Shown: positions 1 to 7,706 of the stretch, piece by piece | How the letters are laid out: each line of letters opens with the position of its first letter | How positions within the stretch are numbered: position 1 is the stretch's first letter | Origin: an uncultured Maribacter sp. | GTDB taxonomy: Bacteria; Bacteroidota; Bacteroidia; Flavobacteriales; Flavobacteriaceae | NCBI RefSeq assembly: GCF_947500985.1 | Contig: NZ_CANMTX010000001.1 | Coordinates: forward strand, 620,001 to 684,000 | DNA: 64,000 nt | Direction: 5' to 3' | Program-made: the position numbers and the translations under genes | Notes under the pieces: model-generated | The model's input: only the letters and a program-made list of their open reading frames with translations | What the model was told of the DNA's origin: nothing | Databases searched by the model: none

Positions 1-627
1 GGTGCTAATTTAATTGCAAACAATGCCATAGAGCAGGTAATTTTAAACGGAGAAGCTCGTTCATACGGTTTGGAGTTTTTATTACGTAAAAACGAAGGCA
101 GATTACAAGGTTGGTTAGCATACACCTTATCAAAATCTGAGCAACGCACCCCTGGTAGAGCATCTACCGCAGATGATGGTCGTAGCAATTTAGAATCAGG
201 TATTAATTTTGGCAATTGGTATAACACACCTTACGACAAAACGCATGATGTATCTTTGTTCGTAAATTATGATGTTAATGAAAAATGGAGTGTCAGTAGT
301 AACTTCACCTACCAAACAGGGCAGCCGACCAACTACCCTATTGGTCAATTTGAATTTCAAAGTTTGACAGTACCTTATTACGGTTTTAGAAACACCCAAA
401 GACTACCAGCATATAATCGTCTAGATCTGTCTGCAACATTAACACCCAGAAAGAATAAGAATAAGAAAATAAAAGGAGAATGGGTATTTAGCCTTTACAA
501 TGTTTATAACAGAAGAAATGCAGCTTCTATTAGCTTTAGACAAAATGATGATACTGGTGTCAACGAAGCTGTTCGTACTTCAATTTTTGGTATTGTGCCG
601 GCAGTTACCTACAACTTTAAATTATAA
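1..627 (+). CDS. TonB-dependent receptor, C-terminal part (partial)
   Basis: The reading frame is open from the first base of the window, so the N-terminal plug and most of the barrel lie outside. The visible 208 residues alternate polar and aromatic residues as in outer-membrane beta strands. They contain typical late-barrel text (TYQTGQPTNYPIG, YNRLDLSATLTP, GEWVFSLYNVYNRRNAASI) and end in YNFKL, a C-terminal strand ending in a hydrophobic residue. It lies 3 bases before a DUF4249 lipoprotein, the usual partner of this SusC-like receptor class in Bacteroidota. The substrate cannot be told from this fragment. Confidence 0.9.
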   Translation, partial: GANLIANNAIEQVILNGEARSYGLEFLLRKNEGRLQGWLAYTLSKSEQRTPGRASTADDGRSNLESGINFGNWYNTPYDKTHDVSLFVNYDVNEKWSVSSNFTYQTGQPTNYPIGQFEFQSLTVPYYGFRNTQRLPAYNRLDLSATLTPRKNKNKKIKGEWVFSLYNVYNRRNAASISFRQNDDTGVNEAVRTSIFGIVPAVTYNFKL

Positions 628-630
628 GCT

Positions 631-1551
631 ATGAAACGTTATTTGTTATTATTGTTAACTTTTACGTCTTTCATTTCTTGTGAAGACGTAATCGATTTAG
701 AGCTCCCTGAAAACGAAACTAGACTTATCGTAAACGGTGTTATAAGAGTTGATGAATCACAAGAATATCTACCTATAGAAATTGTCGTTTCTGAAAGTAG
801 TTCATTCTTTGACAAGAACACTATTGCCTCTATCAACAGTGCTATCATTTATTATGGCACACCAAACCCAGATGCTCCTGAAATACTAGAAGGTGGCGGC
901 GTATCGAATTTAGCAGAACTAGAACCAGGCAGCGGTATATGGGTTCCAGACCCAACATTTGACAGTGACCAAAGAATTAGAGTTAGTAGTATAAATGAAG
1001 GAGATGTTTTTCAACTTACAATAGAAACCAACGACGAGCGCTATTTCGCAACTACCACTTATGTAAAATCGGTGCCAATAGACTCGCTAGTTCAAGGTGA
1101 TGAAACACTATTTTCAGGTGATGAAACAGAGGTTATCGTAACCTTTACAGACCCTGATGATAGTGATGATTTTTATCTTTTAGACTTAGATTTTGGAGAA
1201 TTTCTGGTAACTGAAGATGAATTTTATCAAGGACAAACTTTTGTGTTTTCATACTTTTATGATAATGACTTAGAGCTAGATACTAGCTCCGTGGTCGATA
1301 TCAGCCTTTTAGGTGTAGACGAATCATTTTATAACTATATGAACCAAATTATTGTCCAGTCTGGTGGTGACCAAGGTCCATTTCAGACGCCTGCAGCAAC
1401 TGTTCGCGGAAATATTATAAATATTACGGGCATCGATAATAACGAGATTTTTGATAATATAGAAAGGTCAGATAATTTTGCCCTGGGTTATTTTGCCATA
1501 ATTGAGGAATACAAGGATAGTATAATAATTACAGACAATGAGACGAACTGA
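631..1551 (+). CDS. DUF4249 lipoprotein, partner of the TonB receptor
   Basis: 306 residues with a lipoprotein signal (hydrophobic run ending in FISC, Cys at residue 17) followed by EDVIDLELPENETRLIVNG, the opening typical of DUF4249 proteins. It starts 3 bases after the receptor stop, so the two are co-transcribed. Members of this family sit beside TonB receptors and are thought to be surface-exposed partners. That role is family knowledge; no ligand is visible here. The last 14 bases overlap the start of the next gene, suggesting translational coupling. Confidence 0.85.
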   Translation: MKRYLLLLLTFTSFISCEDVIDLELPENETRLIVNGVIRVDESQEYLPIEIVVSESSSFFDKNTIASINSAIIYYGTPNPDAPEILEGGGVSNLAELEPGSGIWVPDPTFDSDQRIRVSSINEGDVFQLTIETNDERYFATTTYVKSVPIDSLVQGDETLFSGDETEVIVTFTDPDDSDDFYLLDLDFGEFLVTEDEFYQGQTFVFSYFYDNDLELDTSSVVDISLLGVDESFYNYMNQIIVQSGGDQGPFQTPAATVRGNIINITGIDNNEIFDNIERSDNFALGYFAIIEEYKDSIIITDNETN

Positions 1552-1777
1552 TAAAGACATGCTGGTAACTGGTTTAAAACGCCTAGCCATAACAGTGGTA
1601 TTAATGTTTACCGCACCTATAGTATTATATCAAGCATTTAAAAATCAAGAAAACTTTTTATTTTGGCCTGTATGTATTATTGGGATAATTCTTGCATTCT
1701 TCGCCGTTAGAACAGGCTTTAAAGGCATAATGACTATAATGGATTCTATGTTCGGTAAGAAACCAAAATCATCTTAA
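1538..1777 (+). CDS. small membrane protein, DUF6095-like
   Basis: 79 residues with two predicted membrane helices (about 12-31 and 40-58) and a basic tail (GKKPKSS). The ATG lies inside the end of the DUF4249 gene in another frame (14-base overlap). It resembles the small two-helix Bacteroidota proteins of the DUF6095 type; this family name is from memory. The 3' end overlaps the convergent DUF4294 gene by 4 bases. Function unknown. Confidence 0.7.
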   Translation: MRRTDKDMLVTGLKRLAITVVLMFTAPIVLYQAFKNQENFLFWPVCIIGIILAFFAVRTGFKGIMTIMDSMFGKKPKSS

Positions 1778-2466
1778 TCTTTAGGCACTTTAGTTGTTCT
1801 CTTCCATTTATTATACAACTTATCATAATCGTAATCAAGAACGGTTTCTTGCCTTTCAAGTTTACCTTTAGAAAAAGCTCGTTGTAATATATCTTCAATT
1901 AAATAGTCTTCTTCTATTAAATCAGGATGAAATTCTTCTTTTATACTAATACTAAAAAGCTTCGCTGTAGTATTGTACCAAAACGCGCGCCAGCCATTAC
2001 GTAAGTCTTTAACCAAATCAAATGCAGTTGTACCTGTTTGCCTATAAATTAACTTCACTAGAATTTGACCTTCGGTTCGTGTTAACTTTTTCAACTCTTC
2101 AGAAAATTCCTCTTCAATAAACTTCTGTACTTTTTTTGTATATTTTTTTCGCTTTCTATCATTCTTCATATCAGCCAAACTATCGTTCAACTCTACCAAA
2201 CGTTCCGCTGCCATTTTTGCATACGGATATACTTTCTGCGTCTTTCTACGTAAAATGTAATACCGCAATTTATCATCGTAAGATGAAAATTTAAGCTTGC
2301 CAAATACATAAGCTTCCTCTAGTGCAATTGAACTTTGCACCAAGGAATCACCAGCAACAATAATCATCTTTTCTGTAATAGAATCAAGTTCTTGTTCTGC
2401 AACCTGGGCATTGCAAATAGAAATACCGTTCAAGAGTAAAAAAAGTAGTAAAAAGTTATGTTTCAT
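1774..2466 (-). CDS. DUF4294 domain protein, exported
   Basis: About 230 residues with a signal peptide ending near CNAQ. The conserved core reads AYVFGKLKFSSYDDKLRYYI, then KVYPYAKMAAERLVELND, and continues with YRQTGTTAFDLVKDLRNGWRAF, all matching the DUF4294 pattern of Bacteroidota. Two ATGs lie two codons apart (2472 and 2466); the second puts MKHNF directly before the hydrophobic core and is preferred. Probably periplasmic; function unknown. It is divergent from the M42 peptidase gene. Confidence 0.8.
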   Translation of the reverse strand: MKHNFLLLFLLLNGISICNAQVAEQELDSITEKMIIVAGDSLVQSSIALEEAYVFGKLKFSSYDDKLRYYILRRKTQKVYPYAKMAAERLVELNDSLADMKNDRKRKKYTKKVQKFIEEEFSEELKKLTRTEGQILVKLIYRQTGTTAFDLVKDLRNGWRAFWYNTTAKLFSISIKEEFHPDLIEEDYLIEDILQRAFSKGKLERQETVLDYDYDKLYNKWKRTTKVPKD

Positions 2467-2544
2467 TACCATGAGCTAAACAAAAGTCTTGCCAAAATTA
2501 ACGATTATTAAAGAAGGTTATTACTAATACAACGCTAATATTCT

Positions 2545-2552
2545 TAAGTTTG
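2545..2552 (+). promoter_or_regulatory. possible -7 promoter element for the M42 peptidase gene
   Basis: TAAGTTTG fits the Bacteroidota -7 consensus TAnnTTTG and lies 18 bases before the chosen ATG at 2571. No clear TTG is found at the -33 distance, so support is moderate. Confidence 0.35.
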
Positions 2553-2570
2553 TATTCTAAACTTATTTTG

Positions 2571-3659
2571 ATGGCTAATAAAAAAATAATTACTAATAAG
2601 TCTGAAGACTTTTTTGAAAAATACTTGAATAATGCTGCCCCGACAGGATATGAGTGGGAAGGGCAAAAAATATGGATGGACTACCTAAAACCTTATGTAG
2701 ATACATTCATTACCGACACGTACGGTACTGCTGTAGGTGTTATAAATCCTGATGCCAAATACAAAGTAGTTATTGAAGGGCATTCTGATGAAATTTCTTG
2801 GTATGTAAACTACATTACTGACAACGGTTTAATTCATGTTATTAGAAACGGTGGTAGTGATCATCAAATAGCTCCATCTAAATGGGTAAATATTCATACA
2901 AGTAATGGTATTGTCAAAGGTATTTTTGGCTGGCCGGCAATACATACTAGAAAGGGACCTAAAGAGGAAACTCCAAAAATTGAGAATATTACTATTGATG
3001 TTGGTGCCACAAATAAGGAAGAAGTAGAAAAGCTAGGGGTTCATGTAGGTTGTGTTATCACTTACCCAGATGAGTTTCAAATTCTTAACAAGAACAAATA
3101 TGTTTGTAGAGCGATTGATAATCGTGCTGGCGGATTTATGATTGCTGAAGTAGCTCGTTTACTTCATGAAAATAAAGTAAAGCTGCCATTCGGACTTTAC
3201 ATTACCAACTCCGTTCAAGAAGAGATCGGTCTACGTGGAGCAGAGATGATTACCCAGACCATAAAGCCAAATGTAGCCATAGTAACAGATGTTTGTCACG
3301 ACACTACTACACCAATGATTAACAAGGCTATACAAGGCCATACAGAAATTGGTGCTGGACCTGTAATTTCTTATGCCCCAGCGGTACAGAATAAATTACG
3401 TGAACGTATCATTAAAACCGCCGAAGATAATAAGATACCATTTCAAAGAATGGCTGCATCTAGATCCACTGGTACAGATACTGATGCTTTTGCATATAGT
3501 AATGGTGGTGTTGCTTCTGCGCTAATTTCTTTACCATTGCGTTACATGCACACAACGGTAGAAACGGTTCATAAAGACGATGTTGAAAATGTAATTCGTT
3601 TGATTTACGAAACACTCTTAACAATTAAAGACGGAGAAACTTTTAGCTACTTCGATTAA
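2571..3659 (+). CDS. M42 family metallopeptidase (deblocking aminopeptidase/endoglucanase-type)
   Basis: 362 residues from the ATG at 2571; an in-frame TTG at 2550 is a weaker start. M42 enzymes are cytosolic dinuclear-metal aminopeptidases. Visible landmarks are EGHSDEISWYV (first metal His/Asp region), AIDNRAGGFM (bridging Asp), VQEEIGLRGA (catalytic Glu pair), TDVCHDTT (metal Asp) and a late His in YMHTTVET. The length fits the family. A strong hairpin terminator follows at once, so it is probably monocistronic or the end of a short unit. Confidence 0.9.
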   Translation: MANKKIITNKSEDFFEKYLNNAAPTGYEWEGQKIWMDYLKPYVDTFITDTYGTAVGVINPDAKYKVVIEGHSDEISWYVNYITDNGLIHVIRNGGSDHQIAPSKWVNIHTSNGIVKGIFGWPAIHTRKGPKEETPKIENITIDVGATNKEEVEKLGVHVGCVITYPDEFQILNKNKYVCRAIDNRAGGFMIAEVARLLHENKVKLPFGLYITNSVQEEIGLRGAEMITQTIKPNVAIVTDVCHDTTTPMINKAIQGHTEIGAGPVISYAPAVQNKLRERIIKTAEDNKIPFQRMAASRSTGTDTDAFAYSNGGVASALISLPLRYMHTTVETVHKDDVENVIRLIYETLLTIKDGETFSYFD

Positions 3660-3667
3660 ATTTATAC

Positions 3668-3696
3668 AATCCCTCTTTCATCGGAGGGATTTTTTT
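3668..3696 (+). terminator. rho-independent terminator after the M42 peptidase
   Basis: An 8-bp stem (AATCCCTC/GAGGGATT) with an 8-base loop, directly followed by a T run. Confidence 0.85.
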
Positions 3697-3701
3697 GTGC
3701 T

Positions 3702-4256
3702 ATGGACGAACTAATAGACATTTTGGATAGTGAAGGCAACATGACTAACATGACTGCCATGAAGTCTGAAGCGCATAAAAATGGATGGTTTCACCAAACC
3801 GTTCATATTTGGTTCTATACTTCGGATGGAAAAATTTTACTGCAGCAACGCGGGAAGGACAAAGATGTTTATCCTTTACTGTGGGATGTATCTGTTGCCG
3901 GACATATTGGTACTGGTGAAGAAATTATTACATCCGCCTTACGAGAAATTCAAGAAGAAATAGGATTGACAATAGCCTCTTCTGATTTAGAAAAAATAGG
4001 GATTTTTAAATCCGTAAAAAATCACAATGAAGTACTGAAAGACAATGAGTTTCATCATACGTTTATAGCTGAACTAAAAATGCCACTTAATTCGCTACAG
4101 AAACAAGACAGTGAGGTTGAAGCATTAAAACTAGTCTCAAAAAAACAGTTAAGTTCTGAGTTAAAAGACGTTTCCAAATTCAATTATGTACCTCATGACA
4201 TTTTGTATTATGAAACCATACTAAAAGAGATATCCCATAGAATAAACAGTATTTAG
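3702..4256 (+). CDS. NUDIX hydrolase, isopentenyl-diphosphate isomerase-like
   Basis: 184 residues. The NUDIX box is complete and matches Gx5Ex7REUxEExGU: G in GHIGTG, then E, and REIQEEIGL. Substitutions outside the box (WFHQTVHIWFYTSDGKILLQQR, then YPLLWDVSVAGH) resemble the IPP-isomerase-like/YfcD branch of NUDIX proteins, which hydrolyse nucleoside diphosphate derivatives. The true substrate cannot be read from sequence. The gene begins only 5 bases beyond the upstream terminator T run, so its promoter must overlap that region or it relies on read-through. Confidence 0.85.
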   Translation: MDELIDILDSEGNMTNMTAMKSEAHKNGWFHQTVHIWFYTSDGKILLQQRGKDKDVYPLLWDVSVAGHIGTGEEIITSALREIQEEIGLTIASSDLEKIGIFKSVKNHNEVLKDNEFHHTFIAELKMPLNSLQKQDSEVEALKLVSKKQLSSELKDVSKFNYVPHDILYYETILKEISHRINSI

Positions 4257-4289
4257 AAAGTAGTATTTCCGAGAGGAAAAAGGAATCAT

Positions 4290-4724
4290 TTAAAATCCGG
4301 ACTCTTCAGCCATCTTAACTACACCAACGGTTAAAATTAAATTAGCAAAACGACGTTGCTCTCCTGTTTGTATAATCAGCGTAGTATTTTGATCTCTAAT
4401 TTTATCGTAGAAAGCCCAGCGCTCCATTTCATCCCAAGTAACATCACCAAGTAATTTTTTATATGCATCGTGAATTTCAGCATTTGCTTCTGCAGGCTTT
4501 TCCATTACTATAGCTCCTTGTACCGGGCAAACTTTTAATATACCCTCAAGAACCGTAAGAGCATCTAATAAGCCTGGTTTAAAATTAAGGTGAACTGTTG
4601 TAGAATTCGGTCCAGACATCGCACCTACAGGTAAATTACCATCCGCAATGACCACTTGTGCAAAATGACCTGAACGTCCAAGCGCTTCCATAATTGTTGG
4701 ATGTATGATAGGAGTCTTTAGCAT
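4290..4724 (-). CDS. RbsD/FucU family sugar mutarotase
   Basis: 144 residues, the usual FucU length. Family marks are HPTIMEALGRSGHFAQVVIADGNLP (shown in part; His-20 region and the DGNLP turn) and a C-terminal RFANLIL. FucU interconverts alpha and beta anomers of L-fucose; RbsD acts on D-ribose. The FucU-like length and the YDKIRDQNTTLIIQTGE stretch favour the fucose type. It lies 77 bases downstream of a co-oriented SDR dehydrogenase, so the two probably supply and oxidise a free sugar. A hairpin lies between them. Confidence 0.8.
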   Translation of the reverse strand: MLKTPIIHPTIMEALGRSGHFAQVVIADGNLPVGAMSGPNSTTVHLNFKPGLLDALTVLEGILKVCPVQGAIVMEKPAEANAEIHDAYKKLLGDVTWDEMERWAFYDKIRDQNTTLIIQTGEQRRFANLILTVGVVKMAEESGF

Positions 4725-4754
4725 ATTTATATTTTAAGAAAATAAAAATAAAAT

Positions 4755-4778
4755 GCTAGTTCGTAATTACAAACTAGC
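4755..4778 (-). terminator. hairpin between SDR and FucU genes, possible partial terminator
   Basis: Inverted repeat GCTAGTT/AACTAGC; on the minus strand it is followed by an A/T-rich, T-heavy stretch. It could attenuate FucU expression relative to the dehydrogenase or be an RNA processing/stability element. Confidence 0.4.
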
Positions 4779-4801
4779 GTTCTCTATAGTTTTATGAAAT
4801 G

Positions 4802-5572
4802 CTACATATTGTAGACACCACCATTGATATCAAGCGTAGCACCAGTAATGAAGCCATCGTATTCAGATGCTAAATACAATACTGCTCTGGCAACGTCGTC
4901 TGCATTACCCGCTCTCTGTATAGGAATACCTTTTGTAGTTTCTGCAGCAGATTCTTTAGTAGTATGTGTATTGTGAAATGAAGTGCCTAAGATAAGACCA
5001 GGTGCAACAGCGTTTACACGTGTGCCCTGTGGACCTAATTCTGAAGCAAGTGCCCTCGTGTAAGTTAAAATGGCTCCTTTACTAGTAGAATAGACTAAAG
5101 ATCCTGGATGCCCTCCTTTACGCCCAGCTAATGAAGCTAAGTTGACAATACTACTATTTTCATTTTTTGCTAAATAAGGTGCTGCTGCCCTGGTTACGAA
5201 CATCATTGATGTAAGATTAATATCCATCACCTTGTGCCAAAATTCAGTTTCCATTTCGCTTAGCATCTTACGTGCCACTAACGAACCTGCATTGTTGATC
5301 AAGATATTAAGACCTCCTAAAGCTTCAACTGTTTTCTCTACTAACGCATTCGCATCTTCTTCTTTCGTTAGGTCTCCACTTATAGCAATTGCCTTTAAAC
5401 CCTTATCAGTAGCATATTTTACTAATTCATTTGCAGTATCTGCACTAGAAAAATAATGAATAGCAACATTGGCACCACTATCAATAAAATGTTTGGTAAT
5501 TGCTTCTCCAATTCCTTGAGCACCAGCAGTTATGAGTATATTTTTTCCAGATAATTTGTTACTATTCGTCAT
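4802..5572 (-). CDS. SDR family oxidoreductase (sugar or alcohol dehydrogenase type)
   Basis: 256 residues with a Rossmann fold of the classical SDR type: cofactor motif ITAGAQGIG (residues about 13-21; the usual T of TGxxxGIG is A here), NNAG at about 91, catalytic Ser in NLASLAG, and YSTSK with catalytic Tyr and Lys. The C-terminal ITGATLDINGG is typical. NAD(P)-dependent oxidation of an alcohol or aldose is expected. The neighbour FucU and the GntR-like operator upstream suggest oxidation of a monosaccharide such as L-fucose; that is inference. 3-oxoacyl-ACP reductase cannot be excluded by motif alone. Confidence 0.8.
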   Translation of the reverse strand: MTNSNKLSGKNILITAGAQGIGEAITKHFIDSGANVAIHYFSSADTANELVKYATDKGLKAIAISGDLTKEEDANALVEKTVEALGGLNILINNAGSLVARKMLSEMETEFWHKVMDINLTSMMFVTRAAAPYLAKNENSSIVNLASLAGRKGGHPGSLVYSTSKGAILTYTRALASELGPQGTRVNAVAPGLILGTSFHNTHTTKESAAETTKGIPIQRAGNADDVARAVLYLASEYDGFITGATLDINGGVYNM

Positions 5573-5649
5573 TATTTTTTTATTTGTATAACTTGATTTT
5601 GATTTGATTTAAACATATCGGTCATACAATACAAAATTGCACAACCAGA

Positions 5650-5661
5650 TTGGTTAACCAA
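5650..5661. promoter_or_regulatory. probable GntR (FadR-type) operator for the SDR-FucU operon
   Basis: A perfect 12-bp palindrome, TTGGTTAACCAA, containing TGGTnnACCA, the half-site pattern bound by FadR-subfamily GntR regulators. It overlaps the promoter -7 element of the SDR gene by three bases, which fits repression by occlusion. No GntR gene lies in the window, so the regulator would act from elsewhere. Confidence 0.55.
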
Positions 5662-5690
5662 ATATAATCAAAAATGACGCAGTAAATCAA
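5659..5690 (-). promoter_or_regulatory. promoter of the SDR-FucU operon
   Basis: Read on the minus strand: TTG (5688-5690), 21 bases, TATATTTG (5659-5666), matching the Bacteroidota -33/-7 pattern. It lies about 85 bases before the SDR start and overlaps the palindromic operator. Confidence 0.5.
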
Positions 5691-5706
5691 TCTGATTTTA
5701 AAGTAC

Positions 5707-7086
5707 TTAGCTCAATTGACTTATAAATTCTGAAACTTTACTTAAGCTATATTCTTTTTGTGAACCTTCTTTCATATTCTTAACTACGAAAGTATTCTTA
5801 TCCAACTCTTGCTCTCCTATTAAAATAACATAAGGTACATTGCGGTTATTAGCATATTTCATCTGCTTTTGCATCTTGGCACTCGAAGGATAAATATCAG
5901 CTTTAACACCCGACTTACGCAACTGACTTACAAGCTTTAAAGCAGCCATAGCTTCTTTTTCACCAAAATTGACACATAATACTTGAAGTGATTGATCAAT
6001 AGCTTCTGGAAAAAGATTTAAGTCTTCTAACACCAAATAAATACGGTCTAGACCAAAAGAAATACCTACTCCGCTTACATTTTTTAGTCCGAAAATACCG
6101 GTAAGATCATCATAGCGACCACCACCACCTATAGATCCCATTTTCACACCTTCTGGTGCTGCAACTTCAAAAATGGCTCCTGTATAATAATTTAGTCCTC
6201 GTGCAAGAGTTACATCAATAGATAAATTAGCAGATTGCAAGCCTAAAACAGCTATCGTTTCTAAGATAAAACGAAGTTCTTCCAGTCCTTTTTTTCCTTC
6301 TTCAGAATCTTTTAAAAGTGAATCTAATCGTTCTAATTGCTCTTCATTACTGCCTTGAGGTAAAAATAATGGAGATGCTTTTTCAATAGCTTCTTCAGAA
6401 ATTCCTTTAGCAAGCATTTCTTTTTTAACTCCGTCCTCCCCTATTTTATCTAGCTTATCTAAAGCAACGGTAAAATCTATTAGTAAATCTTTAGCTCCGA
6501 TAACTTCTGCTATACCTGCCAATATTTTTCTATTATTCATTTTTATGGTTGCCCCTTCCAATTTTAAATCGGAAAATACGGCATCATACAACTGAATTAA
6601 TTCTACCTCTTGTAATAAGGAATTTGACCCAACGACATCGGCATCGCATTGAAAAAATTCTCTAAACCTACCTTTTTGAGGTCTATCTGCTCTCCATACT
6701 GGCTGAATTTGATAACGCTTGAAAGGGAAATCTAACTCATTTTGATGCATTACTACGTAACGTGCAAACGGCACTGTTAAATCATAACGCAATGCTTTTT
6801 CTGTAATCTTAGGAGCAATACTGTTCGAGTTTTTATCCGCATAAGTAGCATCATCTACCTTACTAATAAAATCGCCAGAATTTAATATCTTAAAAATTAA
6901 TCGATCACCTTCTTCTCCATATTTACCCAATAACGTATCTGAATTTTCAAAAGAAGGAGTTTCAATGGGCTGAAAGCCATACGTTTGAAAATTCTTTTTT
7001 ATGATATCAAAAATGTAATTACGCTTTGCAATTTCTGATGGATTAAAATCACGAGTTCCTTTTGGTATAGATGGTTTCTGTGCCAT
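5707..7086 (-). CDS. hisS: histidyl-tRNA synthetase
   Basis: 459 residues, class II aminoacyl-tRNA synthetase that charges tRNA-His. Motif 1 region KGTRDF near the start, motif 2 around FREFFQCDADVVG (about 140-153), the histidine-specific ARGLNYYTGAIFEV and GGGGRYDDL, and motif 3 GVGISFGLDRIYLVL are all visible. A C-terminal anticodon-binding domain (VLCVNFGEKEAM, then PYVILIGEQE) is present. Start ATG at 7086 gives MAQKPSIPKGTRDF, as in relatives. It has its own promoter upstream. Confidence 0.97.
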   Translation of the reverse strand: MAQKPSIPKGTRDFNPSEIAKRNYIFDIIKKNFQTYGFQPIETPSFENSDTLLGKYGEEGDRLIFKILNSGDFISKVDDATYADKNSNSIAPKITEKALRYDLTVPFARYVVMHQNELDFPFKRYQIQPVWRADRPQKGRFREFFQCDADVVGSNSLLQEVELIQLYDAVFSDLKLEGATIKMNNRKILAGIAEVIGAKDLLIDFTVALDKLDKIGEDGVKKEMLAKGISEEAIEKASPLFLPQGSNEEQLERLDSLLKDSEEGKKGLEELRFILETIAVLGLQSANLSIDVTLARGLNYYTGAIFEVAAPEGVKMGSIGGGGRYDDLTGIFGLKNVSGVGISFGLDRIYLVLEDLNLFPEAIDQSLQVLCVNFGEKEAMAALKLVSQLRKSGVKADIYPSSAKMQKQMKYANNRNVPYVILIGEQELDKNTFVVKNMKEGSQKEYSLSKVSEFISQLS

Positions 7087-7104
7087 TAATTTTTTATTGT
7101 ATTA

Positions 7105-7133
7105 CAAATATAACCTTCAAATAAGTAAGGCAA
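7105..7133 (-). promoter_or_regulatory. hisS promoter
   Basis: On the minus strand TTG (7131-7133), 18 bases, TATATTTG (7105-7112), 18 bases before the ATG. Confidence 0.55.
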
Positions 7134-7168
7134 CATTTCAATAGTATGAATATTAGATTTTAGTTGTT

Positions 7169-7645
7169 TTAAGAAGTACCTATCACTTTCTCGAACCACT
7201 TATACAAATCTCCTTTAGTAATTACCGCGCCTTGTTGTAGTAACAAAAATTTATCCACATTCTTATCATCGGTATATGCTTTTGCTGCGGTCAAATATTC
7301 TACAAAATCTGATTGCCAATTTCTTTTAAACCAATCAAAACCTACAGGAGTAGTTAAATCAATTTCTGGATTCATCACTTTTACCGATATCAATTTCATC
7401 TCTTTATCGGTTAAATGAAATAGGTGCATTTGCTTATCTGAAATATTCTCTAAATAAGAAACCTTGCTCAACACTCCTTCCCAAACCAAATCACTAAAAA
7501 CGTCTAGTTCTTCCTCTGCTACTTTTGGTTTATCTTTTTTTATCGAATCCCACTCATCACCCGTAATAGATTGTGTTGCCAGAAAATTAATAAATTCTGG
7601 ATGCAATTCTTCCAACTGTTCTTTTGTTAGCCTCGTATATTTCAT
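7169..7645 (-). CDS. conserved Bacteroidota protein, DUF6495-like
   Basis: 158 residues, no signal peptide or membrane helix, acidic, with MKYTRLTKEQLEELHPEF at the start and a tryptophan-rich middle (FDWFKRNWQSDF). The pattern fits the small cytosolic family I know as DUF6495, often near hisS in flavobacteria. No catalytic motif is visible. It reads in the same direction as hisS, 82 bases upstream of it, and hisS has its own promoter in that gap. Confidence 0.65.
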   Translation of the reverse strand: MKYTRLTKEQLEELHPEFINFLATQSITGDEWDSIKKDKPKVAEEELDVFSDLVWEGVLSKVSYLENISDKQMHLFHLTDKEMKLISVKVMNPEIDLTTPVGFDWFKRNWQSDFVEYLTAAKAYTDDKNVDKFLLLQQGAVITKGDLYKWFEKVIGTS

Positions 7646-7656
7646 TTTGCAAAAAT

Positions 7657-7687
7657 AAAAAGCCCTAACATATTTGTTAGGGCTTTT
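7657..7687 (-). terminator. terminator after the broken TonB receptor gene
   Basis: A 13-bp perfect stem (AAAAGCCCTAACA/TGTTAGGGCTTTT) with loop TATT, with T runs on both strands. It lies 19 bases beyond the receptor's stop on the minus strand. Confidence 0.9.
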
Positions 7688-7706
7688 ACAACTTAATTTT
7701 AAAAAC

